DNA from: Chlamydomonas reinhardtii
Taxonomy: Eukaryota; Chlorophyta; Chlorophyceae; Chlamydomonadales; Chlamydomonadaceae
Length of the DNA stretch: 64,000 nucleotides
Assembly (NCBI RefSeq): GCF_000002595.2
Contig: NC_057011.1
Location: 3,573,482-3,637,481 of the forward strand
Direction: 5' to 3'
Part shown: in pieces, positions 1 to 10,000 of the stretch
Layout: every line of letters begins with the position of its first letter
How positions within the stretch are numbered: the first letter of the stretch is position 1
The notes under the pieces: model-generated
What the model saw: only the letters and a program-made list of their open reading frames with translations
Databases searched by the model: none
Told to the model about the DNA's origin: nothing
Position numbers and translations under genes: made by a program

Positions 1-289
1 AAGGTATTCCATGGAGACCCCAGCTGCCCTGGCCGGATCTTACCATTCCAAAAGTGCAATCGCGGTTGTGCGCAAGGAGGGGGAGAGCGGGCACGGAGGC
101 ACGACACCCGTGTACATTGCAATGGGCTTGCAAATGTTGCAATGGGCGAGCCGTCCCAACCAGCTATGATCCGCTTGACATGCAGCAAAGTATAAAATGT
201 AACGCAACAGGGTATACGTGCTGCACCGGAGGGGTGGTATGGGGTACCGATCCTCTGGTCACCCGGGGATAGACCGACTTGCTATCCTA

Positions 290-455
290 TGTGCCACGAC
301 CTCCAATCCCAATCCCTGAGGTCCGGGTTCCCAATCCTCGCCGTTCCTATCCCAATCCCTGGAAGCCTGGTTCCAATCCCTGCCGTCCCAAACCCAATCC
401 CTCAAAGCCAGGTTCCAATCCCTGCCGTCCCAAACCCAATCCTTCCTCCACGGCG
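290..455. repeat. Minisatellite, about 42-bp unit
   Basis: The phrase GGTTCCAATCCCTGCCGTCC occurs at 369 and again at 411, and the copies continue with CCAAACCCAATCC, giving a 42-bp period. Looser copies built on CCAATCCCTG/CCAATCCTCG extend left to about 300. This is a simple tandem array and not a CRISPR: there are no unique spacers and the units are contiguous. Confidence 0.75.
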
Positions 456-810
456 CCAAGCCGTTCTCCCTCGTTGTCAAACCTCCAGTCAGCATACCCG
501 ACCTGACACGACAGGTTTCACGCCGAACCCACCTCCGCGACAGCTCCGCTCCAGTCTCCCTCCCCCCTCCCCCACGGCAAAGTCCTCGCCGCCCGGGTCC
601 TGGTCGCATGGATGCGGTCTTCCCGGCGTTCGAGTCAGCTGGTCAGAACGGGTCTGAACGTCTCCTGCTCCTTTCGCTTTACAGCTGACAATTGTCAAGA
701 GGCCCTTAGATCCACATGCCCCCGCGCGCCCCCAAGGGGAGGCGGTGGGATGACAGGCGGGGGAGAAGGCGGATAAGGGAGGAACTAAGGATGCATCTCA
801 TTTCTTTCCC

Positions 811-999
811 GCAGGGGGGCCAGCCCCCCTGCACCCCCCGGAAATGGACAGGGGGGCGGCGCCCCCCTGTCGACCCCCCTGGTATGCAGCGCAAAGGATC
901 TGTGATGACGAAGGGGGTGGGTGTGGCGGGTAGGGATTATTACCCGCCCCCCTCGCGGCCAGTCGCTTCTCTTTGACAGGGGGGCGGCGCCCCCCTGTC
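811..999. repeat. Three short perfect G/C-run hairpins
   Basis: The arms GACAGGGGGGC and GCCCCCCTGTC flank a 3-base loop at 847-871, and exactly the same 25-bp palindrome recurs at 975-999. A related hairpin, with arms GCAGGGGGGC and GCCCCCCTGC around CA, lies at 811-832. Both exact copies are followed by TCGACCCCCC- or TCGGACCCCCC-like sequence. This suggests a dispersed repeat family rather than chance. The function is unknown; such hairpins could be MITE ends or structured intergenic repeats. Confidence 0.7.
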
Positions 1000-1576
1000 G
1001 GACCCCCCGAGGTGAAATGGTGGCTAGGGTATGGGTGAGAGGGGAGCCTAATACATGCACCGGCATGCGGAACGTTTGGGTGGGAGGAAGGCGAGGACGC
1101 AGGCTGGAACTGCATTGCTGGGATGGTTGCAAACAATTGTTGCACGGACATGAACTGGACTCCACCCGCACGTGCTGTGTGGCACAGTTACAGCATGCGT
1201 GGAGCGCATATTGCTTGCTTGGATGCAGCTGGGTTGTGCCTATGATGCGCTGCGAGGGGTGGCACTGGAGCCAGGCGCACTAAGCAGGGGCACCTGCTCA
1301 CAAATGATAGCATCATGCATTTGCGCTGGCTTGTGCATAGAGTGAGCACCCGTGTTAGATAGTGGGAGGGCGTGTAACTGCTGGTTTTGCTCGGCTGTTG
1401 AGCCGACTGCACAACCACACTTGCACATGACAGCGCGCATGGTGCACGAGGCAGCTGCATATTATTGCAATGGTTTTCATGATCATACAATTTATGCTTC
1501 GACATAAGAACAGTGCATAGGAGCTGGCCAAGTAACTGCACGCAACTTGGCGGTTGGGCAGTTAGTTGGCCGGCAG

Positions 1577-1774
1577 CAGTTGCGCACATGTGGCCTTTCA
1601 CTGGCGCATGTCTGCCACTGTTCATTTGCAGTCCAACACCAAGAATAACAAAAAAACACAAGCGCAGTGCATCGCATAGGACCCGGCGCCGGCGGGGTAA
1701 CTGCAACACAAAGTGGGCCGATGCGGCGGCAGTTGGGCACATGTGGGTTTTCATTCGCGCGCGCCTGCCACTCG
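1577..1774 (+). repeat. Diverged direct repeat
   Basis: Bases 1577-1620 and 1730-1774 share CAGTTG-GCACATGTGG followed by TTTCA/TTTTCATT and CTGCCACT. The two copies lie about 153 bp apart on the same strand. The similarity is imperfect and the element type is not identifiable. Confidence 0.4.
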
Positions 1775-2701
1775 CACTGCATGCGCAATTTGGTTGCGAT
1801 GCTGCAGGCGCAGCCTAGCTGGATCAGTCGCGGCAGCCTAGCGCGGCGGGGCAGTGGGCGGGGCAAGGCGGATGCTGCCCCGAGCGGTTTCCGGCCGGTT
1901 TTGCAACGGCGCGCGGCTAGTAATGGTGTAGCAAGTATTTTAAGCAATGTATAAAATGTATAAACATGTAATGATACACTAGCCAACACGTTCTGACACT
2001 TCACAGCTGATGCCACCACCAGCGACAAGCACTAGCGCTCATCATGGGGGCGGCCGGCACAGAGCCCGGCCAAGCAGCCAGTCCGGCGCGCGGCGGCGGC
2101 CCCCGGCGGCGCCCATTTGTAGGGGGCGGCAGCGCGCGGCTCCCGCGGCCCGGCGGGCGCGGGATGGGCGCGCGCCGCACGAGCTGGCGCCGCGCGGAGC
2201 CGGCGCCCGGATCCGGGGAGCCGGCGGCTGGATCGCGGCGGTTGGGCGGGCTCTCGCGCTGGGGCGCGCGGCGCGCGCGCGGGGCAGCGCCAGGGCCTAG
2301 AAGAGCGTGCTGGCTTCCAGGCGGCCCGGCCAGGCGCGCGACCAGGCGCGCAGCGGCGGCGCCATCCGAAAGTAACCCAAAAAATCTAACGGGGCATATA
2401 AGAGCGGGGGCAACTAATACTAACGACACCAATAAATACAATATCTGACACCAATACATATCTGCTGCGGTAGTTTGGGCCAAGCAACTTCAATACAAGT
2501 TAACAAAGTTTATACTAATGATGATGATATTGGTTGCTCCATAGTTAAATACTCTTACTCCTGAGGCAAGGAAAATTGCATGCGACAGCTTAGGGCAGCT
2601 GGGCAAACCGTTCTAATTGCAACGACGAACCGATGTAGTAACAGGCATGCGCAAAAGCTGCTTACAGTGGCAAGGGCTGATGAGAACTCGGGCAAATCCT
2701 C

Positions 2702-4579
2702 GCCGCTCAAGCTGGTGGTGGCGAGTCGGGACGTTCCGGCGGGGCGGGAGGTGCTGATGCCGGCGGGGTACGGCGGTGCGGACTACTACCAGATTGTGGC
2801 AGACAACTACCGCACGTTGCGTTGAGATAGAGACCGCGCATGCTCTAGGCAGCACCTGTGTCCACAAATGACATTCTGTCTTCAGCCCGTCCCGCTGTCG
2901 CCTTGCTTGCAGTTTTGTCGGGAGTGGGCACGGACTGCTACGGCGGCGGCGGCCGCCGACCCTTCACAGCCGCGCGCCGGCGCCAAGGCCGTCACTACTG
3001 GCGCCGGCGCCCCCAACTTGGGCCCAAGGCTCCCTCAGCAGCTTCAGGGGCCCCGGCAATCACTCCTGTGGGCGTCACGGCATCGCCTGGAGCACGGGCC
3101 TGCACCGCTCCTGTGGCGCAGCCGACAGCGGCTGCTGCGCCCGACGCCCACGCGGTGGAGTGGCTCTCCTTGTCGCCTGCTCCGCAGCCGCCACAGGCTA
3201 ACGGCCGTGTGTGGGCCACAGGCGCCGCACCCGCCACGGGTTTGCAGCAGCAGCAGCAGCAGGGCGAAAGTGAGGAGCAGCATTCCGTGGGTGGCAGCGG
3301 CGGCGCGGCAGCACCTGATACGCACCCCAGTGCTGCTGCTAGCGTGCGACCGCCGGCTGTGTTTGTGAGATCCCAGGGTGCCAGCTTGGCAGGTGGCACA
3401 AGCAGCACCCAGCAGCGGCCGTCTGCCACCCGCATGTCGCTCGCTGCACGGGCCTCCGCCGAGCTTGTGTTGCCTCCGCATCTCTTGCTGCCCAAGCATC
3501 GATCTGCAGCGAGGCGGCGGCGGCGCTGCGGCAGCAATGCTCCCCTCGCTCGTCTCCGGAGCGCCGTATCAGTGGTGCGGCTGGTGCGGCTGGTGCGGCT
3601 GGTGCGGCTGGTGCGGCGGGTGCGGCTGGTGCGGCTGGGAGCAGGGCGCGCAATGGCCAGCAGCAAGCACCCGCGGCGCTGGTGGGTGGCACCGCAGCTC
3701 CTGCACCAGGGTCAGCAGCAGCTGCTCCTCCAGCCGCACCAGACCCAGAAGCCGCCGCTGCCGCCAAGGTGCCGACGACGGGCACGAGCTTGGACAAAGA
3801 TCGTGGCGTTGGTGACTCTAATAGCCGCAACCAGGGCAGTCCGGCGGCCGGCGCTGCTGCTTGTGCAAGTGCTGGCGCCGCCGCTGGCGATGGCGGCAGC
3901 GATGCGCCCGACCCTGACGCCAGCGCTGCGGGATTCGGCTCACCAAGCCCACTGCAGCCGGGCCGGCAGCGGCAGTCGGGACTGGGCGGCGCACTACACA
4001 AAGCGGCGGAGCAGGTGTCAGCGCTGGAGGCAGACCTGGCGCAGGCGCTTGCCGGGCGGGGCGGCGGCGCAGAGGGCGAGGGCGGAGGCGGCGACGGCAG
4101 CCGCTGAGGACGCCCAATAGCAGGACGAGCACGAGCGAGAGTTGTTGTGGAGCAGGTTGCGGGCCGGGCATGTGGAGGTATAGGCCAGGGATGCGGAGGT
4201 GGCTGAGCTGAAGACGAAGGTGCAGGAGCAACGTGGTAGGCTGGAGCGATGGAAAAAGCAAGGGCAAGCACTGGAACAGGCGTTCGGTGCGTTTGTGCAA
4301 GAGGAGGACTGATGATCATGATGGCCAGCGTGGGTGTTCCCAGGGTATCGGATGAGGGACTGGATCAGTGTCCTAGCATATCCTTTGTGGTGTTAGTGCC
4401 GCAAAATGCGGTGCGGTGCGCCTGGGCCCTGGGCACGTTTTGTGCTGACGGAGCGCAGCACGCAAGCGGGGGTTGCCGGAGAGCTCAGGTCAGCGCAGGC
4501 ATTTTGGTTCGTGTGCATATGAAGTGCATGTCTCCATACTCCATACATACTATTTCCAAGCGTATGGACTTTCCGTGCG
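2702..4579 (+). pseudogene. Truncated duplicate of the SET-domain gene tail
   Basis: This block is nearly identical to 12411-14212, the 3' end of the SET-domain gene: the last part of the SET domain (PLKLVVASRDVPAG...), the following intron, the Ala/Pro-rich last exon, the coiled coil and some 3' flank. It lacks the first 13 exons and any promoter. An 11-bp insertion near 3018, absent from the source, shifts the frame. A TAG replaces a lysine codon at about 4118, and a 9-bp repeat has expanded. It is a dispersed or tandem segmental copy that cannot make the parental protein. The high identity implies a young duplication. Confidence 0.85.
3574..3636 (+). repeat. 9-bp microsatellite, 7 units
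   Basis: Seven contiguous units of GGTGCGGCT (one ends in CG) lie inside the duplicated block. The parental gene has only about three units at about 13247-13275, so the array expanded or contracted after duplication. In the parent the units are in frame and read Ala-Gly-Ala. Confidence 0.85.
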
Positions 4580-4992
4580 AGTGTTTGTGCAGAAGGACTG
4601 ACGACCATGGGATTCAGGTACTGGTCTGCTGAAGGCATGCAGGACGAGGCTGGGGCCTGTACAATATTGTTAGTCGGGCAATGTGTTGACGCGTTGTGCA
4701 GGCGGCTGCTTCTGAGGAGGCCGAGGCAAGGCAGCAGGCTCCGGAGCGGGCGCAGGCTAATCGGACAGAGGACTGCAGGAGGCGCTAACGGAGGCACGGG
4801 AGGCGCAGGAGCGGGAGAGGGCAGAGTGGAGGAAGCGGGCAGCGGAAAAGGAGGCGCCCGTCGAGGAACTGACGTGGAAGCAGGCGGTTGAGCCAGCAGA
4901 GGTGAGGCAGCAGCTTCAAGAGACGGACGCGGCCCTGACCAGGAAGGATGATGCTGTCCGTGCGTTTATGCAAACATGGCCGCCAAGGTAGA
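4580..4992 (+). pseudogene. Second, older relic of a coiled-coil gene tail
   Basis: Directly after the first duplicate, 4583-4610 resembles the end of the SET-gene coding region (GTTTGTGCA...GGACTGA). Bases 4701-4992 translate in two adjacent frames to charged coiled-coil sequence such as EAREAQERERAEWRKRAAEK, ending VRAFMQTWPPR then a stop. That end resembles the parental LKQAFGAFVQEED tail. The reading frame is broken near 4785. It is best read as a decayed further copy of this gene family's 3' end. Confidence 0.5.
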
Positions 4993-5465
4993 GCGGACTT
5001 GCAAGTTGGGGAAGTTAGGTAGGGGCAGAGGCAGGGGAGGCAGAATGATGCAGGTGCAGCCAGTGAGTCTTGTGAATGAAGGCGTATGCTGGTAAGGTTG
5101 GTGCAGAATGGTACAGCTTGTTACTGACCGGTAGACGGTAGTGGACTTTACTAACATGCTTAGGCACGGGACATTAGGCTTGTACAGCAGGGGTTGCACT
5201 GTGTGCAGAGGTCAAATGGACCCAGTGCTCGTATCTTCCGTCTACACTGTAGAAATCTGCCCAAAGAAATCCCCCGAAGGCGGATAAAATTTTTGGGTTT
5301 GGGTGCCGCGCATCTACGCAGGTGTAGACGTTTTTGGCCGGTTCTGGCGCGAGAATGGGGGAAGCGTAGACGTTTTGGGGGGCTTGGGGGCTTAAGTGTA
5401 GATGCCGCGGTCAGGGTCATCTACGCATGTGTAGATGCCGGGTGCCTGAGGGCATCTACAAGATA
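4993..5465. other. Intergenic, with CTACGC/GTAGA hairpin motifs
   Basis: There is no gene. From about 5300 the words CATCTACGC and GTGTAGA recur. A 9-bp stem, GTAGATGCC at 5431-5439 and GGCATCTAC at 5451-5459, encloses 11 bases, and 5418-5437 is itself nearly palindromic. The stretch ends at the target-site duplication of the adjacent MITE. Confidence 0.55.
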
Positions 5466-5933
5466 CAGGGTTGCCTAGTACGCGACCCTCTCTCCATAAT
5501 ACGCGTATTAATACAGCGTACTAGGATTTCTAGTACAGTACGTTATAATACGGTGCATAATACGCTGGGCCATGAAAACCGGGGGGAAAGCCGGTGCAAA
5601 TACGACACGCTTGCCCGCACCATGCCCGAATCGGTGTGAATCTGGATGTGCGTGGCCATGGTCTTCTAGTTGAATTTCCTTCAACTTATTATACTCGTAT
5701 TGTTATAAGAAAACACAGCTGCAGTGCGGAGAGAAGCCATGGTTTGCGAACTTCGACGGACATCCTTTCCAGCACCCCTCGCGCCCCTCGCCCGCCACGG
5801 CGCTGCCACGGCCCACCCCGCTGGTATCCCCAGCACAACGTATTTTCCCAACGTACTAGCCGACGAGGGCAGCGTACAGTACGTAGTACAGTACGTAGTA
5901 CGTAGTACGCGTACTACGAACTACGCAACCCTG
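5466..5933. mobile_element. Non-autonomous hAT-type MITE, 468 bp
   Basis: The element begins CAGGGTTGCCTAGT and its other end reads, as reverse complement, CAGGGTTGCGTAGT (13 of 14 identical). It is flanked by a perfect 8-bp direct repeat, ACAAGATA, at 5458-5465 and 5934-5941. CAGGG/CCCTG ends with an 8-bp target duplication are the hallmark of the hAT superfamily. No transposase reading frame fits inside. The subterminal regions are rich in TAGTACG/CGTACTA words, possibly transposase-binding repeats. The intact target duplication suggests a fairly recent insertion. Confidence 0.85.
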
Positions 5934-5941
5934 ACAAGATA

Positions 5942-7018
5942 TGAGCACTGAATGGACCCTGGCAGCGAGAAGCAATGCAGGAGGGGGTGCTGCGATATGC
6001 GTTGTCGAGTCCTGTTTGCCGATGGATCTCCATGTCCTAGGCCAAAGGTTCCGAACTGCTGCTACCGTACAGCCGGCAGGGGTTTGTGGTGTGATCCTAG
6101 GGGCTAGGGCCCGGCCATCTGTAATCGTCCAAACCGTGGGTAACTGCCCCCTGACGTGCGCCTCACTCCCCTGCTCCCCCGTGCTGTTCTTTCCAGGGTC
6201 CGATGTCGGGACGGCGCGGTACCGTGCGCGGAGAGGGTCCAGGGGCATCTGCAGGGTGTCGGTGGGCTCGGCGGGCTTAGCGGGCAAATACACACACAAC
6301 GTTGTAAGGGTCGTACTGGCGTGCGTGTCCGTGTGTGTCTCGGGTGCCGTGAGACCGCACGATGCCCTGAAACCAGGGGAAGCCTCCCCTGCCTGAAACC
6401 GCACGGTGCCCCCGAGACCGCACGCACGGACCGATCTTGCAACCCCCACCTGCAGGGGAACCCCTGCCCACCTGCCACCTGCCCCACACTCCTCATGGTG
6501 CAAGTCAGAGCGGCTTTTCCGACAGCCCGAATCACATTGTATCTGGTGTACGGTATGTTGACATACATTTGTGGAAGCATGCTAGCGATTTGCCGGATGG
6601 ATGGGCGAGAATGAGAGAAAGCAGCGCCTTGCAGCTGTCTTCGACTCTTCATCGCGACTCGCGAGGGCGCTGTTTTACACAAGCAACCGGAACTGGCAAA
6701 ATCGAAATAGTGCCAGTATTTACTTCGGCGAAAGCGAGCCGGAGTAAGGAAAGAGCCCCAATTGGTTCCGGATCCGCAGCAACCACTTCACGTCCTCCTT
6801 CAATGAGCTATGCTCCTGAAGACTGTCAGTCTATTCGACGCAATAAGTAGTGCCACATTAGCCCCTCAGACCAAGGCAAATCGGTTCCGAAGCGCGGTAG
6901 TTGCATTTGTGCTTGATCATGGACAGCGAAATCGTTGCTTGCATGTCGCGCTCCAAAGGTACAATTGGATATGGTGCATAGCGAACAGGACTTGTAGGGC
7001 ACCATTTAGGGTTCCGAT
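5942..7018. other. Intergenic, upstream of the SET-domain gene
   Basis: No supportable coding exon. Around 6350-6430 there are short repeated phrases (ACCGCAC..., CCTGAAACC) and a 7-bp inverted repeat, CAGGGGA/TCCCCTG, at 6374-6391. The last few hundred bases before 7019 presumably hold the promoter and 5' leader of the downstream gene, but I see no clear TATA element. Confidence 0.5.
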
Positions 7019-10000
7019 ATGCAGGCCGTTTCGGAGCAGCCGGCTGCGGGTGAGTGCATACATACATACAATTAATCGCGTCTTTCTGCCAATCAAGAGT
7101 GACCCAAGCACTGGCCGCGAGCCTTCGGCAGTGCCTTCTGACGTGCAGCTTGTGCATGCGTGCCTTGCGTGCCAAGCTTCCGTTTTTCCCACTTCGACGC
7201 CCAGCCCCCGATCCCCGGCGTCCCTTGTGAGACAGCAACAAGCAACAGTCCTCCCGCTGTGCTGCTGCAGGCGGGGCGACGCCTCGGCACAGTCGCGCCG
7301 AGCAGGCCAGTGCTGCCACATCAGCGGCTCTAGACGTTATCCCGCCACCCAGCCCTCCGGCAGCGCAGCCAACGCAGCAACCGCGCCTTGTTGCCCAAAA
7401 CGACGAAGCTCCTAGCCAACACCACTCAGAGGTCCCTGATTCCACCGCCGCGGCTGCAGCGGCTCCGGGCGAGCGTGTACGGCTGCTTGAGAGGCGCCTG
7501 AGTGAGCTGCTGGACCTGGTGGGTGAGGGCGCCCATAACCGGCCAGCAGCGGGCGCGACCGAGGCGGTAGCAGCGCATGATGAGGCAGCGGCGGTGGCAG
7601 GTGCGGCCTCGGTCGGGGGCCGGCCGCGAAGGAGCAGGGAGGCCGGTGGAGGACAGCAGGGCGGTGAGGCCGACACGGCTGCGGGAACCCGGCCGGACGG
7701 TGAGGCTGCGGCTGCGGCAGGGCCAGCTATCCATGTCATCATGTTGGGCAGCCATCCCTGGCAGCACCTCAGCGTCACGCACCCCGATGGGTACAATGAG
7801 ATAGCCAAGGAGCGCCTCAGGCCCGCGGAGGTGCGTTCCATATTAGTCACGCCCGGGCTGTGCCTAACCTGTAGCAGATGATAGCGGTCTGCCCTTGTGA
7901 CAGGGGCTTCCTCTTGTTACAGTGTCATGCCAATGTGCCGCCGTACGTGTGTGCAGAACCCGGAGGGTGCAGCTGGTCCCGCCGCGCCCGGTCCACAAAC
8001 GCCTGAGACGGACGTGGAGCCCCTTGCCGTTCCCACATGGGCGCTATTGAAGAACAAGGGTGCGTTGGCGTGTCGCTCGATAATGATGGGTTCGAGCTGA
8101 CAGCTCCTAGTTGCAGTCTTCCCTTAAATCCTAGCAATTACCGCGCTCGAGCCACTGGCATGAGATGTGCACCATCACCTACAAGACGTGCCTACAAGCG
8201 TACTGTTTGCTTCGCAGGCGACCAGTTCATCAAGGCCGGCCTCAAGCCGGGCTCCCTGGTGTTCCTCATGCGCCCCGCCGCCGTCATCAGACCCACAACA
8301 ACAAGCCGGCTTGCACCGCGGCGCCTTGGACCGGCGGCGGCCCCGGCGGCAGCGCTGCCGCCTGCCCCAGCCACGTGTGAGGGCCGGCGGCGCATGACGA
8401 AGGAGCAGATGCAGGCCTTCTTTGGCAGGGGCCAGGTATGCATACAGGGGCGGTGCGCGTGCAGACGCCTGCAGTGAGACAACCGCAACTGGTTGGTTAC
8501 CAGTATGCACCTCCGCCCGTCTTTGAAGGTAGGAATGCATAGGGCCGGACGGAGCGGTGCATGTAACGGTGCAAAAGAATCGGTCGAGCGCGTGTGCACT
8601 TGCTTGCTTGTCTTGATTGGCTTGCAGACGGTGGTGGCTGTGGCGGCTTTGGGGAGCATCCGGTCGGGTCAGTCGAAACGCTGCACGGAGCTGTACGGCA
8701 CGGTCACCGTCCGGAAAAAAGGTGAGTACACGCACGGGGCCCAACCGGCCCTTTTGCGCCGTCACGATGCAGCTGTTGGCTTTGCCTTACCATTGCAAGT
8801 ACCTAGTGGCCCGAATTCTGTCCTGCCCGCATGCACCTGAAAACCCAGTGCCAAACACCCGGCCACATACTTCGCCTAGTCGGCTAGCTCGCAACGTGGA
8901 TGCATGCATCCCTGGTCATCTTACCATCTTTATCATGTACGCATGTCGCGCCGCCGTATTAGCACACCTACAATTGCTGGGCCACCATTATCCCAGGCGC
9001 GCCCAAGAAGGTCCACGCGCAGCTCGAGCACCTGTTGGAGTTTGAGGAGGTGGTGCCGGTGGCGCTGCCGCGCCTGCAGCTGGGCTGCGACCTGGGCAGC
9101 AAGAATCTGGCCAGCCACTGGCAGAGCGGCAGGACGTACTCGAAAAGGGTACGTACGTATGGACGGGCGACCGGTGGTGCCCGGTGGTACGAAGCAAGCA
9201 AACCTACGCGCGCGTTTAAGCCCCCTTTGCTCTGTCTGTACCGAACCACAAACATCGACCGGCGGCATTCCGCGGCATTACCACGTTAGCATTGAGGGCA
9301 TGACGCACAGACGGCAAAGAGAAACAAGAATGAACCGGGAACGTGATGGTTTTGGTGCTTGCGCGCGTTTGCGCCTTCCTTTGCCTGCTCTTGCGCTAAT
9401 AACAGAACACCAAGGAGGAGTGCCACACGGCGCTGCAGCACTACTACGACACCGCCCAGCGGCTGCTGCAGCAGGCGCGCGAGCACCGGGCCGCACACGG
9501 CGGCGCCCGCCTGCCCATGGAGCCCGACCTGGACTTCCCGCCCGCGCCCAGGGGCGGCTTCCTGGGCTTCTGCAGGCGCTACCCGTGCGGGATGCAGGAC
9601 TATGATAAACAGCAGCAGGAGAGGGCGAAGCGGAAGCGGTCGAAGCAGCAGCAGTACAGTGATGACGAGGAGTCAGAGTCAGAGTCCGAACCAGACCCAG
9701 AGTCAGAGCCGGAGCCGGAATCGGAGTCGGAGGACGAGGAGGAGGAGGACGAGGAGGAGGAGGAGGACGAGGAGGGGGAGGAGGACGAGGAGGGGTTGCA
9801 GCAGCCACTGCAGCCACTCTGCAGAAAACGCGGTCGCGCGCTGCGGCGGCCCGCCCTGTACAATAACGAGAATTGGGACCTAAGATCCGGGCGGATTAGC
9901 ATGAACAGCTGCCGTGGGAAGCGCCGTGGCCGTTGCCAGCGGGCGGCTGCTTCCGGCGACAGCAAGGCGGCAGCGCCGGCTCTGGCAGCGGCGTCAGGGG

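Larger units (their letters stand above)
1..2701. other. Gene-poor, repeat-rich left flank
   Basis: I see no supportable gene here. Open frames are short or are GC-driven shadows without conserved content. The stretch holds a minisatellite (about 290-455), a set of G/C-run hairpins (811-999), a diverged direct repeat (1577-1620 and 1730-1774) and an extremely GC-rich block (about 2040-2370). An AT-richer tail with TATA-like words follows at about 2395-2540. The 2702 boundary is where near-identity to the tail of the SET-domain gene begins. Confidence 0.6.

Noticed and set aside
290-455. Possible CRISPR-like array
   Set aside because: Units are contiguous and degenerate without unique spacers, and the DNA is eukaryotic nuclear.
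3339-4319. 326-codon minus-strand frame
   Set aside because: Antisense shadow of the duplicated Ala/Pro-rich exon.
6858-7850. 330-codon minus-strand frame
   Set aside because: Overlaps the first two exons of the SET gene antisense; compositionally biased, with no recognisable domain.
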